Source: Woeseiaceae bacterium
GTDB lineage: Bacteria > Pseudomonadota > Gammaproteobacteria > Steroidobacterales > Woeseiaceae
Reading direction: 5' to 3'
Assembly (NCBI GenBank): GCA_028280615.1
Contig: JANQLK010000016.1
Span: 372,001 to 436,000, forward strand
Length of the DNA: 64,000 nucleotides
Part shown: in pieces, positions 53,107 to 64,000 of the stretch
Position numbering within the stretch: the stretch's first letter is position 1
Layout: each line of letters starts with the position of its first letter
Translations under genes and position numbers: made by a program
The notes under the pieces: generated by a model
Databases searched by the model: none
Told to the model about the DNA's origin: nothing
Seen by the model: only the letters and a program-made list of their open reading frames with translations

Positions 53107-54327
53107 TCACGAGTTTCTGCTCGACGTCAGCACGGCGTCCTCGATCGCAGCGCGAACGCGGCCCGCGATATGGTCGCGCGAGAAGCGTTCCAACGCAAGC
53201 TTCCGCGCATTTGCGCCGCGCCTCTGGAACTCGCCGTCACGGTCGATAAGGGCTTGCAGTGCACGCGCCGCTTCATCGATGTTCACCGACAGTTTCAGGC
53301 CACAGTCCGCGTCCTCGATCAGTGCCGCCTGCCAGCCACCGTAGTTGATGGCCACGCAGCATCCCGACGCGAGAGCATCGAAAAACTTGTTGGCGGAGTT
53401 GCTTTCCATCTCGCGCAGTGGAACGAATAGCGAGGTCGCAATATCGACGCCCGACAAGACTGCCGGCATGGAAGACTTCGGGACGCTGGACAGCATCGTG
53501 AGATTATCGCCGAGCACGCTCTCGGCGTTCGCGAGCGCTTCGATCTCCGCACGCTCCAGGCCGTCGCCGACGATCAGGAAGTGAAAACGTCGGTCGTCAC
53601 GAAGCGCTGCGGCCAGTCGAACGAGGTACTCGACGCCGTTGATCCGGCCTAGCGTGCCCGTGTATCCGACCAGAACCTTCGATGCGGGAATCCCAAGCTC
53701 CCGACGGAATCGAAGACCCGCATCCGGATCGCGTTGGAATGTCTCGAGGTCCGCACTGTTTGGTGCGACGGTAACGAGCTCCGGAGCAACGCCGCCGCGA
53801 ATCACGCCCTCGGCCATGCCGGGCGACAGCGCGACCACGCGCGCCGAATTGCGGTATGCATGGCGCTCGAGACGCCTGGCCATCTGAATGAGCACCGGGT
53901 TTTTCAGGGCGCCGATCGCGATTGGCAGCTCCGGCCACAGGTCGCGCACTTCGAAAACCATTGGCACCCCGAGCTTGCGTGCCGCATGCACGGCCGGCAG
54001 GGCGATGGTCAGCGGCGTACTCGTCGCGAAGATCACGTCGCCTTCGAGCGTGGCCGCGTAGCGGCCCGCGCCGAACGCAAATCGCATGAAGGCGCGTAGC
54101 CGGTCAACGAAACCCATGCTGTTCGAGTACGGTACGGGCAGCCAGTGAACGCGCATGCCCTCGATCCGTTCCTGGCGCCAGTCGCGGACGTCAGAGTCTT
54201 CCCGCCAGGACGTGATCATCTCGACGGTGTGACCGGCTGCGACCAGCCTGCGGCCGATTTCGTAAGACCGCGTGCCGCCACTCATCGATGGCGTTGTGAA
54301 GTACTGGTGAAGGTAGATGATTCTCAT
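53107..54327 (-). CDS. Glycosyltransferase family 4 (WbuB-like)
   Basis: This is a 406-residue GT-B enzyme starting MRIIYLHQYFTTPSMSGGTRSYE, the form typical of WbuB-type transferases. FEVRDLWPELPIAIGAL follows near residue 120, VVALSPGMAEGVIRGG near 175 and a C-terminal NKFFDALASGCCVAINYGGW donor-binding region. WbuB-like enzymes often add an N-acetylated 6-deoxy-amino sugar to the first lipid-linked sugar. ATG 54327 was chosen; it overlaps the upstream GT4 stop as ATGA. It is the third of three consecutive GT4 genes, just before the defective sugar-transferase remnant. Confidence 0.86.
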   Translation of the reverse strand: MRIIYLHQYFTTPSMSGGTRSYEIGRRLVAAGHTVEMITSWREDSDVRDWRQERIEGMRVHWLPVPYSNSMGFVDRLRAFMRFAFGAGRYAATLEGDVIFATSTPLTIALPAVHAARKLGVPMVFEVRDLWPELPIAIGALKNPVLIQMARRLERHAYRNSARVVALSPGMAEGVIRGGVAPELVTVAPNSADLETFQRDPDAGLRFRRELGIPASKVLVGYTGTLGRINGVEYLVRLAAALRDDRRFHFLIVGDGLERAEIEALANAESVLGDNLTMLSSVPKSSMPAVLSGVDIATSLFVPLREMESNSANKFFDALASGCCVAINYGGWQAALIEDADCGLKLSVNIDEAARALQALIDRDGEFQRRGANARKLALERFSRDHIAGRVRAAIEDAVLTSSRNS

Positions 54328-55412
54328 GGCTTGCCAGCAGTTCTCTCGTCGCTCAGCAACTCTTTGCAGAGTCCTTCGAACGTCTGCGCCCACTTCGCGT
54401 GGTTGAAGTCCTCTGCTCGACGGGTAGCGCCTTGCTTCAGCCGTTGCCAACGTTGCGGGTCTTCATGCATGGCGAGTATCGCCTCCGCGAGCTGCTCGGG
54501 GCGATCCGGCTCGATCAATATCCCTGTTGTCTCATCGACAATTTCGGGAATCGCGAGCCAGCGCGTCGTTATCACGGGCAAGCCATGCGCATAGGCCTCG
54601 GCGATGACGCCCGGATAGCCCTCGCTGGGATGGTAAGTCGCGAGCACGAGACAATCGTAATCCCAGAGCCGTTCGTTCACCTCGTCGTGGCGAAGAAAGC
54701 CGCGGTAGCGAACGCGCTGCATGCCACGCTCGTCGATTTCCTCTGCCGTGTATTCGTCCAGCGTTCCGAATAAGTCGAGCGACACCGATTCGGGAAGCAT
54801 CGAGGCGGCCGAGAGCATCGTATCGACGCCCTTCGTCTTCCACATGTGCCCGAGAAAGACGAAGCGGCTGCAGCGATTCCTGTCCGGAGTTCTGGCGCAA
54901 TCGGGCGGCGTCGCCGCGCGTACGTAGGTCGAAAACCACTCCAGCCGACCGGACGCAACCGGTTGCAGCTGGTCGATCATTCTGTGCGTTTGCAGCAGGC
55001 AAACGTCGGCGCTCAAGATGAATTTACGTATGAGCCACTTTCCAATGCGGCCTTTGCGCTTGTAGTAGTCACCGAACGAACCGCCGAATACCCTGAGAAT
55101 GACCGGCTTGCGCATGACCCTTCCGAGCAGGACGACGACCGGGCCGAACTGGAACATCCCACGGTCGCTGGCGTGATACGAGACGATGTCACTTCGCCAG
55201 CCACGCGTGACGATTGCCCGGAAGGTCCGCGCGAAGACGGCCAGGTTCTTCGACTTGCTGCGGAAGTCCTCGCGCCGCGAGGTGTTTACGAGATCGACCT
55301 CAAAATCGGGCGCGGCGCGAAGGTCCTCGTGCAGGGTCATGAAGTGCCGCGTTGCACCGCCCATCGGCGGCGCGAGCGGCCCCACCAGCATGACTGCGAT
55401 GTTGTTATCCAA
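54324..55412 (-). CDS. Glycosyltransferase family 4
   Basis: This is a 362-residue GT-B enzyme. AVMLVGPLAPPMGGATRHFM is the N-terminal glycine-rich loop. FVFLGHMWKTKGVDTMLSAA lies in the middle, and YHPSEGYPGVIAEAYAHGLP is the donor-binding segment with the E-x7-E pattern. It is cytoplasmic-face, with unknown sugar. It is 4 bp from the upstream GT4 gene and overlaps the downstream one by 4 bp, so the three are surely one transcript. Confidence 0.86.
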   Translation of the reverse strand: MDNNIAVMLVGPLAPPMGGATRHFMTLHEDLRAAPDFEVDLVNTSRREDFRSKSKNLAVFARTFRAIVTRGWRSDIVSYHASDRGMFQFGPVVVLLGRVMRKPVILRVFGGSFGDYYKRKGRIGKWLIRKFILSADVCLLQTHRMIDQLQPVASGRLEWFSTYVRAATPPDCARTPDRNRCSRFVFLGHMWKTKGVDTMLSAASMLPESVSLDLFGTLDEYTAEEIDERGMQRVRYRGFLRHDEVNERLWDYDCLVLATYHPSEGYPGVIAEAYAHGLPVITTRWLAIPEIVDETTGILIEPDRPEQLAEAILAMHEDPQRWQRLKQGATRRAEDFNHAKWAQTFEGLCKELLSDERTAGKP

Positions 55413-55416
55413 GGGA

Positions 55417-56556
55417 CTACGTCGTACCGGCTGGCAGCAACACCCGCAGGTACTGCTCGGCTACGGATTCGGGATCGAAGTCTCGGGCGCGCAGGGTCAG
55501 GTCGATATCGCGAGGACGGTCGATCGCACGGCCCAGGGCCGCCGCGAGTTCGGGCTCGTCGCCAATCGGCACGATTTCTCCCCACTTGCCGTCTTCGAGA
55601 ATCTCGCTGGCGCCGCCGGCGGAGCGCGTGCTGACGACCGGTGTGCCGCAGGCGAGGGCCTGCAGGATGACGTTGGGAAAGCCCTCGGCGATCGACGTAC
55701 TGACGACGACGTCAGCCCGGGAAATCCAGCTAAACGGGTTGCTGACGAATCCTGGCATGGCCAATTGATCCTCACCGAGGCCCAACTGCCCGGACAGCTC
55801 TTCCAGCGCCGCTCGCTCGCGGCCTTCACCGAGAATAACCAGTCGGCAAGGACGTTCCCTGGACAGAAGGCTGAATGCACGAAGCAGGCTGGGAAAGCCC
55901 TTGAGCACGTCAAGCCTGCCCACCGCGAGGACGACGGGCTTATCGCCGTCGTCCAGCCAGTCGTGCCCGGCCTTCTCCCGACTCAGTCGGGCAATCTGCT
56001 CGCTTTCCAGCGGATTATAGATAACATCGACACGCTTCCGATCGATGCGCAGGAATTCCGCCGCATCGTCCGCTACGCCATTGGAATTCGCGATGACTCG
56101 ATCCGCGAACGGGAAGACTATGCGGCACAGCCAACGCAGAAGCCTCGCGCGCGGTGTGGAAGCATAGGCGACAGCCGCGCTTGGCACAGCGCGAATGGCA
56201 ATGGCGCTTGTGGCCGGCCGGTGGCCCAGCCGGGCCGCCAACACCGCGACGAGGTTTGCCGATTCGAGCGCCGACAGTAGCGCCGCCGGGCGGGTTCGAC
56301 GCAGGTAGCCGATCAACTTGCCCAGCGATCGGGTAACGCCGGCTGCGTTCAGATCGATCACCTGCACTGACTCTGCCACCTCGGGCAGGTACGGGCCGCT
56401 GGCTTCGGCAAGAACGAGATGCGTCGAGACGCCCATGCTGGCGAAGCGGTTGGCGAGTTGCACGAATATCCGCTCCGCGCCGCCGCCGGCCAATGAGGGC
56501 AGGAACAGCGCGACGGATGGGCTGTCGGTGCTCGATGTCGTCCAGGTTCGGTTCAC
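55417..56556 (-). CDS. Glycosyltransferase family 4
   Basis: This is a 379-residue GT-B enzyme, similar to WbnH/PglA-type transferases. VALFLPSLAGGGAERIFVQL is the classic N-terminal loop. VIYNPLESEQIARL, VVLAVGRLDVLKGFPSLLRA and STSIAEGFPNVILQALACG (E-x7-E-like) follow. GTG 56556 is used. It is the first gene of the leftward arm and is divergent from the EPS regulator gene at 56840, with a 283-bp gap that must hold its promoter. Confidence 0.88.
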   Translation of the reverse strand: MNRTWTTSSTDSPSVALFLPSLAGGGAERIFVQLANRFASMGVSTHLVLAEASGPYLPEVAESVQVIDLNAAGVTRSLGKLIGYLRRTRPAALLSALESANLVAVLAARLGHRPATSAIAIRAVPSAAVAYASTPRARLLRWLCRIVFPFADRVIANSNGVADDAAEFLRIDRKRVDVIYNPLESEQIARLSREKAGHDWLDDGDKPVVLAVGRLDVLKGFPSLLRAFSLLSRERPCRLVILGEGRERAALEELSGQLGLGEDQLAMPGFVSNPFSWISRADVVVSTSIAEGFPNVILQALACGTPVVSTRSAGGASEILEDGKWGEIVPIGDEPELAAALGRAIDRPRDIDLTLRARDFDPESVAEQYLRVLLPAGTT

Positions 56557-56702
56557 GCAAGTTGCTTCAGGATGTCGCGGCGCCGGGCAGCGCGCTGAGA
56601 ATTAGGAGGTCGCGTTGGCGGCCGCGATTATGCCACACGGGGTCATGGCAAGGCGACGGAGCGAGCCTTGCAAGCCGGAACTTTTCGTTGTGACTCATCA
56701 TG

Positions 56703-56731
56703 TTGACAGCATTCTTTGCGCTCGCTAGTAT
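56703..56731 (+). promoter_or_regulatory. Sigma-70 promoter of the EPS regulator gene
   Basis: TTGACA at 56703-56708, a 17-base spacer, and TAGTAT at 56726-56731. The match is near consensus and the spacing is ideal. The predicted start near 56738 leaves a leader of about 100 bases before ATG 56840. Confidence 0.75.
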
Positions 56732-56736
56732 TCGGC

Positions 56737-56751
56737 GTTCATTCCATGAAC
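56737..56751. promoter_or_regulatory. Palindrome at the predicted transcription start: candidate operator
   Basis: GTTCAT-TCC-ATGAAC is a perfect 6-bp inverted repeat with a 3-base centre. It lies on the predicted start point of the promoter at 56703-56731. A winged-helix dimer such as the adjacent regulator could bind here and repress its own gene; that role is inferred from position only. Confidence 0.5.
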
Positions 56752-56839
56752 ACACTACCGATTCGTGTTTATACATGCCCGTTTCCCGCTTGACCAGACG
56801 GGCCTGTCGCGAAAGCGCGCGATCACTATGAGCCTCTAG

Positions 56840-57172
56840 ATGGAAAGCGACGAGCTGCACTATCGCCTGGTCGAACTGCTCCAGGAGAATCCGGAGATCA
56901 CCCAACGTGACTTGGCGCGTGCACTGGGCGTGAGCCTGGGTCGTACCAACTACTGTCTCCGGGCGCTGGTGGCGAAAGGCTGGGTCAAGATCAGCAATTT
57001 TCGCAACAGCAAGAATCGGCGCGCCTATCTGTACCTGCTAACGCCCCGTGGCGTCGAGGCAAAGGCGCGACTGACCAGGAAGTTCCTCGAGATAAAGCTG
57101 TCGGAATATGAATCGCTGCGTGCCGAGATACGACGTCTGAAACTGGCCGCGAAGCAGGAAGGTGCGAGTTGA
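56840..57172 (+). CDS. MarR-type EPS-associated transcriptional regulator
   Basis: This is a 110-residue winged-helix protein. ELHYRLVELLQENPEITQRDLARALGVSL is the helix-turn-helix start and RTNYCLRALVAKGWVKISNF the recognition helix and wing. RRAYLYLLTPRGVEAKARLT follows, and a C-terminal helix (about 76-105) looks like a short coiled coil. It matches the small MarR-like regulators placed at the head of exopolysaccharide operons. It lies 51 bp before the Wzz-type gene. A strong promoter and a palindrome lie upstream, so autoregulation is likely. Confidence 0.87.
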   Translation: MESDELHYRLVELLQENPEITQRDLARALGVSLGRTNYCLRALVAKGWVKISNFRNSKNRRAYLYLLTPRGVEAKARLTRKFLEIKLSEYESLRAEIRRLKLAAKQEGAS

Positions 57173-57223
57173 TCGCCAGTATAGAGTTCACGCCTGCGTC
57201 ATCGCGGTCGGGAGGAGCGGCCA

Positions 57224-58057
57224 ATGGCTAGCGCCGTACACAGCGAAGACATCGATATGATCGGGCTGGCCGCGGACATCTGGCGGGCGAAGCTCTTCGT
57301 CGTCGCGGTGGTCGGAGTGTTCATCGTCGCATCCGTCTACATGGCGCTTACGGCAACGCCCAAGTTCGCCGCCGAGGTCGTCGTCACGCAGGTCGATGAC
57401 GCGAGCATGAGTTCGGGGTCGTCACTGGTCTCCCAGTTGGGCGGCCTCGGGGGCCTCGCGGGCCTGAACTTCGGATCGGTCGGTGGTACGCACGAGTCCG
57501 AGGCCCTGCTCGAGTCGCGACAGATGGCCGAGACGTTCATCCAACGTTACGACCTCGTCGACACGCTGATCCCGCTGGACGGCGAGCGAAAGAGCCTGTG
57601 GTGGGCCGTCAAGATGTTCCGTGAAGAGGTTCTGCAAATCAGGCCGGACAACGAGGACGGCACGGTCACCGTGTCGGTACTGTGGAAGGACCCGGATACG
57701 GCGGCTACCTGGGCGAATGACTATGTGTCCCTGGCGAACGAGTCCATTCGCAGCAGGGCGATTGCGAAGGCGGAGCGCAACATCGAATTTCTCAACGCGC
57801 AGGTCGAGTTGACGAGCGACGTGGACCTGCGGCGCGTCATGTACGAGCTTGTGCAGAACGAGACCAAGACACTGATGCTGGCTAACGCCCGACCCGACTA
57901 TGCGTTCGCGGTCATTGACCCGGCAATTGCGCCCGAGGTTCGCAAGACGCCGAGGCGCAAACTGATGGTCATCAGCGGCGCGTTCCTCGGCGCGATAGCG
58001 GGACTTGTCAGTCTCCTCGGCTGGCGCCTGATCACGCAGGTGCGGGCCGCGCTTTGA
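57224..58057 (+). CDS. Wzz/chain-length-determinant-type protein
   Basis: This is a 277-residue inner-membrane protein with two transmembrane segments (about 22-45 and 247-268) and a periplasmic domain between them. It is the layout of polysaccharide co-polymerases that set polymer length. A Gly/Ser/Leu-rich stretch (about 60-85, SSLVSQLGGLGGLAGLNFGS) follows the first strand, as in Wzz-family proteins. The C-terminal PRRKLMVISGAFLGAIAGL is the Pro-rich pre-TM motif. No C-terminal tyrosine-kinase domain is present. It precedes the ABC transporter gene by 28 bp. Confidence 0.86.
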   Translation: MASAVHSEDIDMIGLAADIWRAKLFVVAVVGVFIVASVYMALTATPKFAAEVVVTQVDDASMSSGSSLVSQLGGLGGLAGLNFGSVGGTHESEALLESRQMAETFIQRYDLVDTLIPLDGERKSLWWAVKMFREEVLQIRPDNEDGTVTVSVLWKDPDTAATWANDYVSLANESIRSRAIAKAERNIEFLNAQVELTSDVDLRRVMYELVQNETKTLMLANARPDYAFAVIDPAIAPEVRKTPRRKLMVISGAFLGAIAGLVSLLGWRLITQVRAAL

Positions 58058-58085
58058 GAATGCCGGGCCTGCCCAGGTTTTGCAT

Positions 58086-62103
<4,018 letters not shown>

Positions 62104-62131
62104 TGGCCGGCGGAAAACGGAAGCGAGAGTA

Positions 62132-63220
62132 ATGACCCAGGAGAAATCAGGCATCCGGATCGGCGATCGCACGATCGGCCTCGATGCCCGCCCCTACATA
62201 ATCGCCGAGATGTCCGGCAATCACAATCAGTCACTCGACCGGGCGATCGCCATTGTCGACGCGGCGGCGGAGGCTGGCGCCGATGCAATCAAGCTGCAAA
62301 CCTACAAACCCGAGACGATGACGCTCGACGTCGACAGCGACGGGTTCGTTATCGATGATCCCGAAAGTCTGTGGAGCGGGCGCAGGCTCTTCGACCTGTA
62401 CGGGGAGGCGCACACGCCCTGGGATTGGCACGCGGATATCGCAGAGCGGGCGAAGAGCCATGGTCTGGCCTGCTTTAGTAGTCCGTTCGACGAAACGGCC
62501 GTGGATTTTCTCGAGACGCTCGATTTTCCAGCCTACAAGATTGCATCGTTCGAGATGGTGGACCTGCCGCTGATCCGGCGCGTGGCGCAGACCGGCCGAC
62601 CGATGATCGTCTCAACGGGTATGGCAACGCTGGAGGAAATCGACGATGCCGTGCGTACCGCGACCGAAGCGGGTTGCACGGACCTCGTTCTGCTGAAATG
62701 CACGAGTACCTATCCGGCAACGCCCGACAACAGCAACGTGGTCACGATTCGGCACCTGCGCGAGATGTTCGACTGTGAGGTAGGCCTGTCCGATCATACG
62801 ATGGGCGTCGGCTGCGCGATCGCGGCGGTCGCTCATGGAGCGACAGTCATCGAGAAGCATTTCACACTTCGCCGGGCAGACGGCGGGGTCGACTCGGCGT
62901 TTTCACTCGAGCCGCACGAGCTTCGCTCGCTGGTCGTCGAATCCGAGCGCGCGTGGCAATCCCTGGGGCAGACGAGATACGGTCCAACCACGGCGGAAAA
63001 ACCGAGCCTCGTGTTCCGGCGCTCGGTATACGTCGCGAAAGACGCGAAGGCGGGCGATGTTTTGACCCGCGAGAATCTGCGCCTGGTTCGCCCTGGATTC
63101 GGACTCGCGCCAAAATACTACGACCTTCTGTTGGGTATGCGCCTGGCGGTCGATGCCAGCAAGGGTACACCCATGTCATGGTCGCTGGTCAAACCCGAGA
63201 ACGGACTTTCCGAGCCGTGA
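62132..63220 (+). CDS. pseI: Pseudaminic acid synthase
   Basis: This is a 362-residue NeuB-family enzyme condensing 2,4-diacetamido-2,4,6-trideoxy-L-altrose with phosphoenolpyruvate. YIIAEMSGNHNQSLDRAIAIV, AIKLQTYKPETMTLD, CFSSPFDETAVDFLE, KIASFEMVDLPLI and VGLSDHTMGVG are family blocks. The C-terminal 65 residues are a SAF domain (SVYVAKDAKAGDVLTRENLRL). The GEAHTPWDWH segment fits PseI rather than NeuB. ATG 62132 has GGAAG about 8 nt upstream. The next gene overlaps it by 4 bp. Confidence 0.94.
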   Translation: MTQEKSGIRIGDRTIGLDARPYIIAEMSGNHNQSLDRAIAIVDAAAEAGADAIKLQTYKPETMTLDVDSDGFVIDDPESLWSGRRLFDLYGEAHTPWDWHADIAERAKSHGLACFSSPFDETAVDFLETLDFPAYKIASFEMVDLPLIRRVAQTGRPMIVSTGMATLEEIDDAVRTATEAGCTDLVLLKCTSTYPATPDNSNVVTIRHLREMFDCEVGLSDHTMGVGCAIAAVAHGATVIEKHFTLRRADGGVDSAFSLEPHELRSLVVESERAWQSLGQTRYGPTTAEKPSLVFRRSVYVAKDAKAGDVLTRENLRLVRPGFGLAPKYYDLLLGMRLAVDASKGTPMSWSLVKPENGLSEP

Positions 63221-64000
63221 AACCCAACTTTCGTATCGTCACGATGGGTTACGGCCAACGTGTCCTTGAGCGCGTTTTTTTTCGCGTGGCTCAGGTGGAT
63301 GACAGCGACTACCAGTACGTCCTTCCGCCTGACTATGTGCCGGAGAACCTGCCAGAGGCGCTCCGCCGTGCCGACGTGCACTGCGTTCGCACGTCGCTAA
63401 GGGAGACGATGCCGGATCCGGATCCGGCCTACCTTGCCTCGCTCGAGAGGCCGGGCGTGCCGACGATACGCAATATCGTGCTGAGCGATCGCGTGGTCAG
63501 CAAGTTGGCTGAACACGACGCGCTCTCATACCTGACCTTTCTCGGCCGCAGATTCGCCGAGTTGTTCGAGCGCCTGGATCCGAGTGTAGTCGTCACCGGT
63601 ACTGACGGCGTGCATTCCTGTATGGCATTCGCGGTCGCGCGGTCGCTTGGCATTCCAATTTTCTCGATATTCTTTAGCGTAATACCCACAGGCATGATGT
63701 CGTTCGGAACCGGCGTGCTCCCCTCATCCCGGGTGGTCATCCGGGAGCAGACGCCTTCGGAATTGCGTCGTCTGGCAGTGGAGTCGCTGGAAGAGTTCGA
63801 GAGCGGTAAGACCAAGGCCTACGCCTACATACCTCCCAAGCCGCGCGGGCTCGAGAGACATGTACGAGAGTTGCCCAGGCGCCTCGGTAAAGTCGCCAGT
63901 ACGATCAAGCGAGGGCGCGACCGGGCGTATTGGCAATACACCGAGAAGAAGACGAGCCTTGGCGTCGTGAATGCGATTCGTTTCCTGAGGCAACGTCATC
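63217..64000 (+). CDS. Probable capsule/glycan biosynthesis protein, partial (3' end outside window)
   Basis: The frame starts at GTG 63217, overlapping the pseI stop as GTGA, and stays open to the end of the window (about 261 residues). It begins MKPNFRIVTMGYGQRVLERV. It then has a GT-B-like alternation of strands and helices, including DPSVVVTGTDGVHSCMAFAV and ARSLGIPIFSIFFSVIPTG near residues 125-160, as in glycosyltransferases and CapS-like proteins that bind nucleotide sugars. I do not recognise a specific family. Its tight overlap with pseI suggests a transferase or modifying enzyme in the pseudaminic acid pathway. Confidence 0.6.
   Translation, partial: MKPNFRIVTMGYGQRVLERVFFRVAQVDDSDYQYVLPPDYVPENLPEALRRADVHCVRTSLRETMPDPDPAYLASLERPGVPTIRNIVLSDRVVSKLAEHDALSYLTFLGRRFAELFERLDPSVVVTGTDGVHSCMAFAVARSLGIPIFSIFFSVIPTGMMSFGTGVLPSSRVVIREQTPSELRRLAVESLEEFESGKTKAYAYIPPKPRGLERHVRELPRRLGKVASTIKRGRDRAYWQYTEKKTSLGVVNAIRFLRQRH

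Noticed and set aside
55186-56280. Antisense open frame of 364 codons opposite two GT4 genes
   Set aside because: It crosses the boundary between two clear glycosyltransferase genes and shows no protein family character.

Overview
The window looks like a chromosomal stretch of a free-living gammaproteobacterium, probably environmental or marine. Moderately high G+C (judged by eye), a gltX gene followed by tRNA-Ala(GGC) and tRNA-Glu(TTC), and many genes of the exosortase-A (XrtA/EpsH)-associated exopolysaccharide type support this. No marker narrows it to a genus. Most of the window is surface-polysaccharide biosynthesis. The only clear housekeeping block is gltX plus the two tRNAs.

Left locus (1-39147). 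First come a partial and a complete secreted protein (3-1527). A leftward operon follows with an O-antigen-ligase-type polymerase, a TPR protein, a GT4 and an ATP-grasp protein (6331-1564). Next are a MOP flippase (6664-8163), a methyltransferase, an IS5/IS427-type insertion (10014-10847), a leftward GT-C / methyltransferase / GT4 group (15304-10992), a two-subunit molybdenum hydroxylase (15522-18084) and a membrane GT2. Two long operons then converge at about 30.67 kb. The rightward one (19161-30658) encodes an adenylating ligase, a carrier protein, an iron-type alcohol dehydrogenase, LuxE- and LuxC-family acyl reductase components, a WecD-like GNAT, a beta-propeller protein, a sulfotransferase, a GMC oxidoreductase, a DegT aminotransferase and a YbhN-type membrane protein. 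The leftward one (39147-30681) encodes the XrtA-associated ligase and decarboxylase, RmlB, RmlA, a WecE-like aminotransferase, a second copy of the beta-propeller protein and a FemAB-type acyltransferase. Together these could make a dTDP-4-amino-6-deoxysugar, acylate it, reduce a carboxylate to an alcohol and sulfate the product.

Middle (39148-43300). A non-coding stretch carries a decayed copy of the tRNA-Ala/tRNA-Glu pair at exactly the spacing of the intact pair 3461 bp downstream. An Ig/fibronectin lipoprotein gene follows, read leftward behind a convincing cyclic-di-GMP-I (GEMM-I) riboswitch. Then come gltX and the intact tRNAs behind a near-consensus sigma-70 promoter.

Right part (43775-64000). 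A small acyl-transfer cluster holds an unknown protein, an ACP, an AAC(3)-like acetyltransferase, a DUF4910-type protein and a convergent KAS III. A second polysaccharide locus follows. Its leftward arm has three GT4 enzymes, a deletion-fused sugar-transferase/acetyltransferase remnant, AsnB and a second asparagine-synthase-like protein lacking the glutaminase cysteine. Its rightward arm starts with a MarR-type EPS regulator behind a strong promoter and palindrome, then a Wzz-type protein, an ABC flippase, PseB, PseC, PseI and a partial protein cut by the window end. A pseudaminic-acid-associated methyltransferase (48403) lies nearby. The exosortase, PEP-CTERM substrates and PseF/G/H are not in the window.
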